Assembly: GCA_035566895.1 (NCBI GenBank)
Contig: DATMQA010000227.1
Span: forward strand, 1 to 64,000
Source of the DNA: DATMQA01 sp035566895
GTDB lineage: Bacteria > Verrucomicrobiota > Verrucomicrobiia > Limisphaerales > UBA8199
Direction of reading: 5' to 3'
DNA length: 64,000 nt
Shown here: one piece after another, positions 60,015 to 64,000 of the stretch
How the letters are laid out: every line of letters starts with the position of its first letter
How positions within the stretch are numbered: the stretch's first letter is position 1
Translations under genes and position numbers: made by a program
Notes under the pieces: model-generated
What the model was told of the DNA's origin: nothing
Seen by the model: the letters and a program-made list of their open reading frames with translations, nothing else
Database searches by the model: none

Positions 60015-61259
60015 CTAAGCGGGCAAGTCAGTTGAAACCGCCGCTGCGCCCGGCCTTCGGAGCCGCAGCAACTTGAGGTTGTCGAAGATGCTGTTTGACT
60101 CGCTGGTGAGAAGTTCGCTGACGTGAGACATCGACGGAGCGCGCTCGCAAATGACTTTAATCGAAACCAGGATTGGGACCGACAGCAAAGCGCCGGGCAC
60201 GCCCCAAAGCCAGGTCCAGAAGATTAACGAGACGAAAATGACGACCGGGTTCAGCGTGAAGCGGCGCCCCAGCAAGACGGGCGTAATGAAGTTGGCTTCC
60301 AACACGTGGAGGAGCAAATACCAGGCGGGTGGAAGCAGCCCCAGCCACAGCGTATTGAACGTGAGCAGGCCAACGATGGCCAGCACGGAGATTCCAGCCA
60401 CAGGGCCGAAGTAGGGGACAAAATTCAACAGCGCGATCAACATGCCCCACATCGCCGCGTTAGGCACCCCCAGCCAGTAGAGCCCGCCCCCAACGATTGT
60501 GCCCAGGCCAAGGTTAATCAACGTAACCGAGAAGAGATAATTGGAAATTTGTTGCTGAATCTCGTGACTGATGTCCACCGCCCGCTTCTTGTCGCCCAGC
60601 GTCGGCATCACCCGAACCAGCTTTTGCAAAAACAAATCGCCCGAAGCCAGCAGCAGATAAAGCAAGACCAAGGTCTCGCCCAACCCGGCCAGGAAAGTGC
60701 CCGTCCAGCTAATGAAAGTGGGGACCCGGCTGGTCTGGAGTTCGACCGGGGTCGGTTTCTTTTGGTCGTCCTCCGGGGCTCCCAGGTTGTTGACCGCCGC
60801 GGCCGCCTGGTTGAAGCGCGCCACCCGCGGGAACAGTTTCTGGGCCTTCTGCCTTAACTCGGTCATGTGTTGGGGCGCTCCATTCATCCACGCCAGCGCC
60901 GGGTGGCCGAGCTGGATGAAACCAATCGCCGCACCGGCGACCAAAACCGAAAGCACCAGCGCCGCGGAGAGAGCCGGCGGAATATGGCATTGGGACAACC
61001 AGCGTATCAGTGGTTTAAGAGCCATTCCCCCCACACACGCCAGGAAGATCGGTAAGACAACCGGACGGGCGAAGTAAAGGAAGGCGACCACCCCGAGTAC
61101 AACTAAACCGATTTGTGCCGGGGTCGCTTTGGCCGCCGGCGCCCTGTCTAACTCAGCAGGCGGCGCTTCGGTTGCGCCAAGGGCGCCTGCCCGCGCGGGC
61201 GCTAAGTCAGTCGAGTCGCCATTGGCCGTGCCCGCGTGGGTTGGTGTATCTGCTTCCAT
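60015..61259 (-). CDS. AI-2E (PerM/TqsA) family transporter
   Basis: 414 aa. After a Pro/Ala-rich cytosolic N-terminus (about 45 residues), helices at about 48-110, a soluble segment (120-190, HMTELRQKAQKLFPRV) and five further helices; GLGTIVGGGLYWLGVPNAAMWGMLIALLNFVPYFGP is the family signature. Members export autoinducer-2 or act as ion/solute channels; the ligand here is unknown. Confidence 0.88.
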   Translation of the reverse strand: MEADTPTHAGTANGDSTDLAPARAGALGATEAPPAELDRAPAAKATPAQIGLVVLGVVAFLYFARPVVLPIFLACVGGMALKPLIRWLSQCHIPPALSAALVLSVLVAGAAIGFIQLGHPALAWMNGAPQHMTELRQKAQKLFPRVARFNQAAAAVNNLGAPEDDQKKPTPVELQTSRVPTFISWTGTFLAGLGETLVLLYLLLASGDLFLQKLVRVMPTLGDKKRAVDISHEIQQQISNYLFSVTLINLGLGTIVGGGLYWLGVPNAAMWGMLIALLNFVPYFGPVAGISVLAIVGLLTFNTLWLGLLPPAWYLLLHVLEANFITPVLLGRRFTLNPVVIFVSLIFWTWLWGVPGALLSVPILVSIKVICERAPSMSHVSELLTSESNSIFDNLKLLRLRRPGAAAVSTDLPA

Positions 61260-61405
61260 ACTCAGGGTTAAAAGGGTTAAATGGGATAAAGGCGGAAAGT
61301 TCGTCTCTGCAAACGGATGAGAAATCAGCGGCAGGCGGAGAGAACTTCAGAAATAACTCTTTTCACCCTTTAACCCTTTAACTCTTTTAACCTAATTAAC
61401 TCTTT
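61260..61405. other. 146-bp intergenic with inverted TTTAACCC repeats
   Basis: GGGTTAAAAGGGTTAA (from about 61266) and its approximate reverse complement in CCCTTTAACCCTTTAAC (about 61365-61381) flank this gap and could pair as a long-range stem. They lie between the AI-2E-type gene and the DUF883 gene, both leftward. Confidence 0.35.
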
Positions 61406-61705
61406 TCAATCGCCATCGCGCCGGCCCAGCAGGTAGCCAATCACCGCACCGACACCAAAGGCGATGACCAGGGTTTGATATGGATTGTCGCGCACGAGCT
61501 GGTCCGCCGCTTTGGCGCCCTCGACCGCTTTGTCACGAACCCGGCCAAAAGCCTGCCTGCCGCTGTCCAACGCGGCGGCGAGACGCCGGCGGGCCTCGGC
61601 GACCTTGTCCCCCGCTACGTCGGCGGTGGCGGTCATCAAGGCGCGCGCATCTTCGGCCAGGGTTCCCATATCGTTTTCATTGGTCTGTTTATGTTTCTCA
61701 CTCAT
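61406..61705 (-). CDS. DUF883 (ElaB/YqjD-like) membrane-anchored protein
   Basis: 99 aa from ATG 61705 (MSEKHKQTNENDMGTLAED). A long amphipathic helix region (ARALMTATADVAGDKVAEARRRLAAAL) leads to a C-terminal membrane helix with glycine zipper (TLVIAFGVGAVIGYLLGRRDGD), the DUF883 layout. YqjD anchors ribosomes to the membrane in stationary phase; a similar role is possible. Confidence 0.88.
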   Translation of the reverse strand: MSEKHKQTNENDMGTLAEDARALMTATADVAGDKVAEARRRLAAALDSGRQAFGRVRDKAVEGAKAADQLVRDNPYQTLVIAFGVGAVIGYLLGRRDGD

Positions 61706-61803
61706 AGTTTGTTCTTTCCCATTTGGTTTGATTGGTTGACTGCAAAATCCGCTGCCGGCGGCGTGCGATTTTTCTGACCCACCGGAGGCTTCCAGGACCG
61801 GGC

Positions 61804-62154
61804 TCATGCCGCGGAAGGGATTTCTATGTTTGTTCCGGCGGGCGCACCCCACTCCCGAGGGAGCGACCACGCTGTCGAGGGCCTGCCAAACTCTGCCGGA
61901 TCGAATACCGCCCCCAAAACGCTTAAGGTCAGAATTTGCTCTGCCAGCAGGGCCAGCACGTGGGAGCCGTTATTGCTGCTATAGTCCCAGAACTGATACC
62001 TGTTCACGCCATCCCGGACCTCGCCGGCCGGGCCATAATCCACCGGAGCGCAGACTAAATCTATGACGCCGCTGTCGGCCTTGGAGTAGAACCGCAGGCA
62101 AACCTTTTTCTTCTCCTGGATGGCTCCAATAAACTGTTTGTGATTTGGTATCAT
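61804..62154 (-). CDS. 116-aa protein, WYL-like beta-rich
   Basis: Starts MIPNHKQFIGAIQEKKKVCLRFYSKADSG; the AIQEKKKVxLRFYSK.. pattern and NRYQFWDYSSNNGSHVLALL resemble the small Sm-like fold of WYL domains, but without its HTH partner. The assignment is tentative. It has a strong sigma-54 promoter with paired palindromes and a leader of about 33 nt. Confidence 0.6.
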   Translation of the reverse strand: MIPNHKQFIGAIQEKKKVCLRFYSKADSGVIDLVCAPVDYGPAGEVRDGVNRYQFWDYSSNNGSHVLALLAEQILTLSVLGAVFDPAEFGRPSTAWSLPREWGAPAGTNIEIPSAA

Positions 62155-62196
62155 AACCTGGGTGCGCTCGCGTTCATGAGTTCTCCCTTGTTTTGT

Positions 62197-62213
62197 AGCT
62201 AACCGAGGGCCAA
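62197..62213 (-). promoter_or_regulatory. Sigma-54 promoter of the 62154 gene
   Basis: Minus-strand TTGGCCCTCGGTTAGCT: GG (62210-62211), GC (62198-62199), 10 bp apart. Paired palindromes begin 93 bp upstream of the GG. Confidence 0.8.
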
Positions 62214-62303
62214 CCTGGCGCCCGGAAAGCTAACCTCTTCGCTTCACGCTGTTTAGACGGTTTTGAGACCACCTTTGGCGAACGGTGACCGACGGACAGC
62301 CAT

Positions 62304-62345
62304 TGCGACTTGCACGACGGCTGACGCCTCACCATGCACTTTGCA
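62304..62345. promoter_or_regulatory. Paired activator sites for the 62154 gene
   Basis: TGCGACTTGCA (62304-62314, one mismatch) and TGCACTTTGCA (62335-62345), starts 31 bp apart, in the divergent region before the second sigma-54 activator gene. Confidence 0.7.
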
Positions 62346-62498
62346 AACCGGCCGGGAAATTGAACATCCTGATTGTTAAGCCCAAAGCTCTTCGGCAAGC
62401 CGGAAAAAAACTCAAAGGCTGAACTGCTCCGATCAACTGCACCACTACGTCGCGCTCTTCAGATTGCCCCCATTCAGGACTTAAGCTATAACGCAGAC

Positions 62499-64000
<1,502 letters not shown>

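Overview
The window reads as a chromosome segment of a Gram-negative, GC-rich bacterium, most likely a Verrucomicrobiota (Pedosphaera/Limisphaerales-like) lineage. This is inferred, not proven. Reasons: a BNR-repeat exoprotein ends in the C-terminal domain common in secreted proteins of that group; outer-membrane genes (MlaA, LolA-like, lipoproteins) are present; and there is a dense set of small envelope-stress genes (CsbD, DUF883, Thivi_2564, PRC-barrel, DUF5069). No rRNA, tRNA or CRISPR array was found.

Region 1 (1-18.65 kb) is the right arm of an integrative element. A large serine recombinase (17161-18729) lies against a yjbQ (UPF0047) gene that is cut after its conserved 'NAMHITT' segment, so the element appears to have integrated inside yjbQ. 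The arm also holds a VirD4/TraD-like coupling ATPase, a companion membrane protein, a PEGA/TPR protein with a detached C-terminal paralogue, an AT-richer transporter/GNAT/methyltransferase unit, and broken replication-relaxation and DUF6166 genes. Its most interesting cargo is a six-gene leftward operon (881-5683): OGG-type DNA glycosylase/lyase, Mrr-type restriction endonuclease, a 118-aa unknown protein, a PfkB kinase fused to a nucleoside 2-deoxyribosyltransferase, a QueC-like enzyme and a SagB-like nitroreductase. A divergent XRE regulator flanks it. QueC-like plus OGG-like genes recall type IV CBASS accessories, but no CD-NTase or TGT is visible. I propose an undescribed nucleotide/base-modification defence system.

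Region 2 (18.9-26.7 kb) is a leftward signalling operon (receiver protein, hybrid kinase, receiver-kinase, NtrC-family sigma-54 activator) with a divergent group of small membrane proteins. Region 3 (27-42.1 kb) is a rightward biosynthetic cluster: acyltransferase-like protein, Pfa/Hgl-like synthase KS-AT-ACP-KR-DH, phosphopantetheinyl transferase, second acyltransferase-like protein, ABC-2 exporter and LolA-like lipoprotein. A two-subunit indolepyruvate oxidoreductase and a lipoprotein follow.

Region 4 (42.2-64 kb) is an envelope/stress region: VIT1-type transporter, AsmA-like protein, CsbD, BNR exoprotein, metallothionein-like protein, MacAB-like efflux, an MlaA-alpha/beta hydrolase fusion, DUF5069, PRC-barrel, cardiolipin synthase, RRM protein, AI-2E-type transporter, DUF883 and small lipoproteins. 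A second sigma-54 activator (GAF type) runs off the right edge.

Regions 2 and 4 are tied together by a regulatory signature. At least eight genes have canonical -24/-12 (GG-N10-GC) sigma-54 promoters. Most are preceded by a pair of 11-bp palindromes TGCA-N3-TGCA whose starts lie 31 bp apart (30 or 32 in two cases), and at four promoters the pair sits 92-93 bp upstream of the -24 GG. The signalling operon carries the same signature, so the NtrC-type regulator at its end is the leading candidate activator. One such promoter/leader block has been duplicated, at 44.4-45.2 and 51.7-52.1 kb, and one copy is interrupted by csbD.
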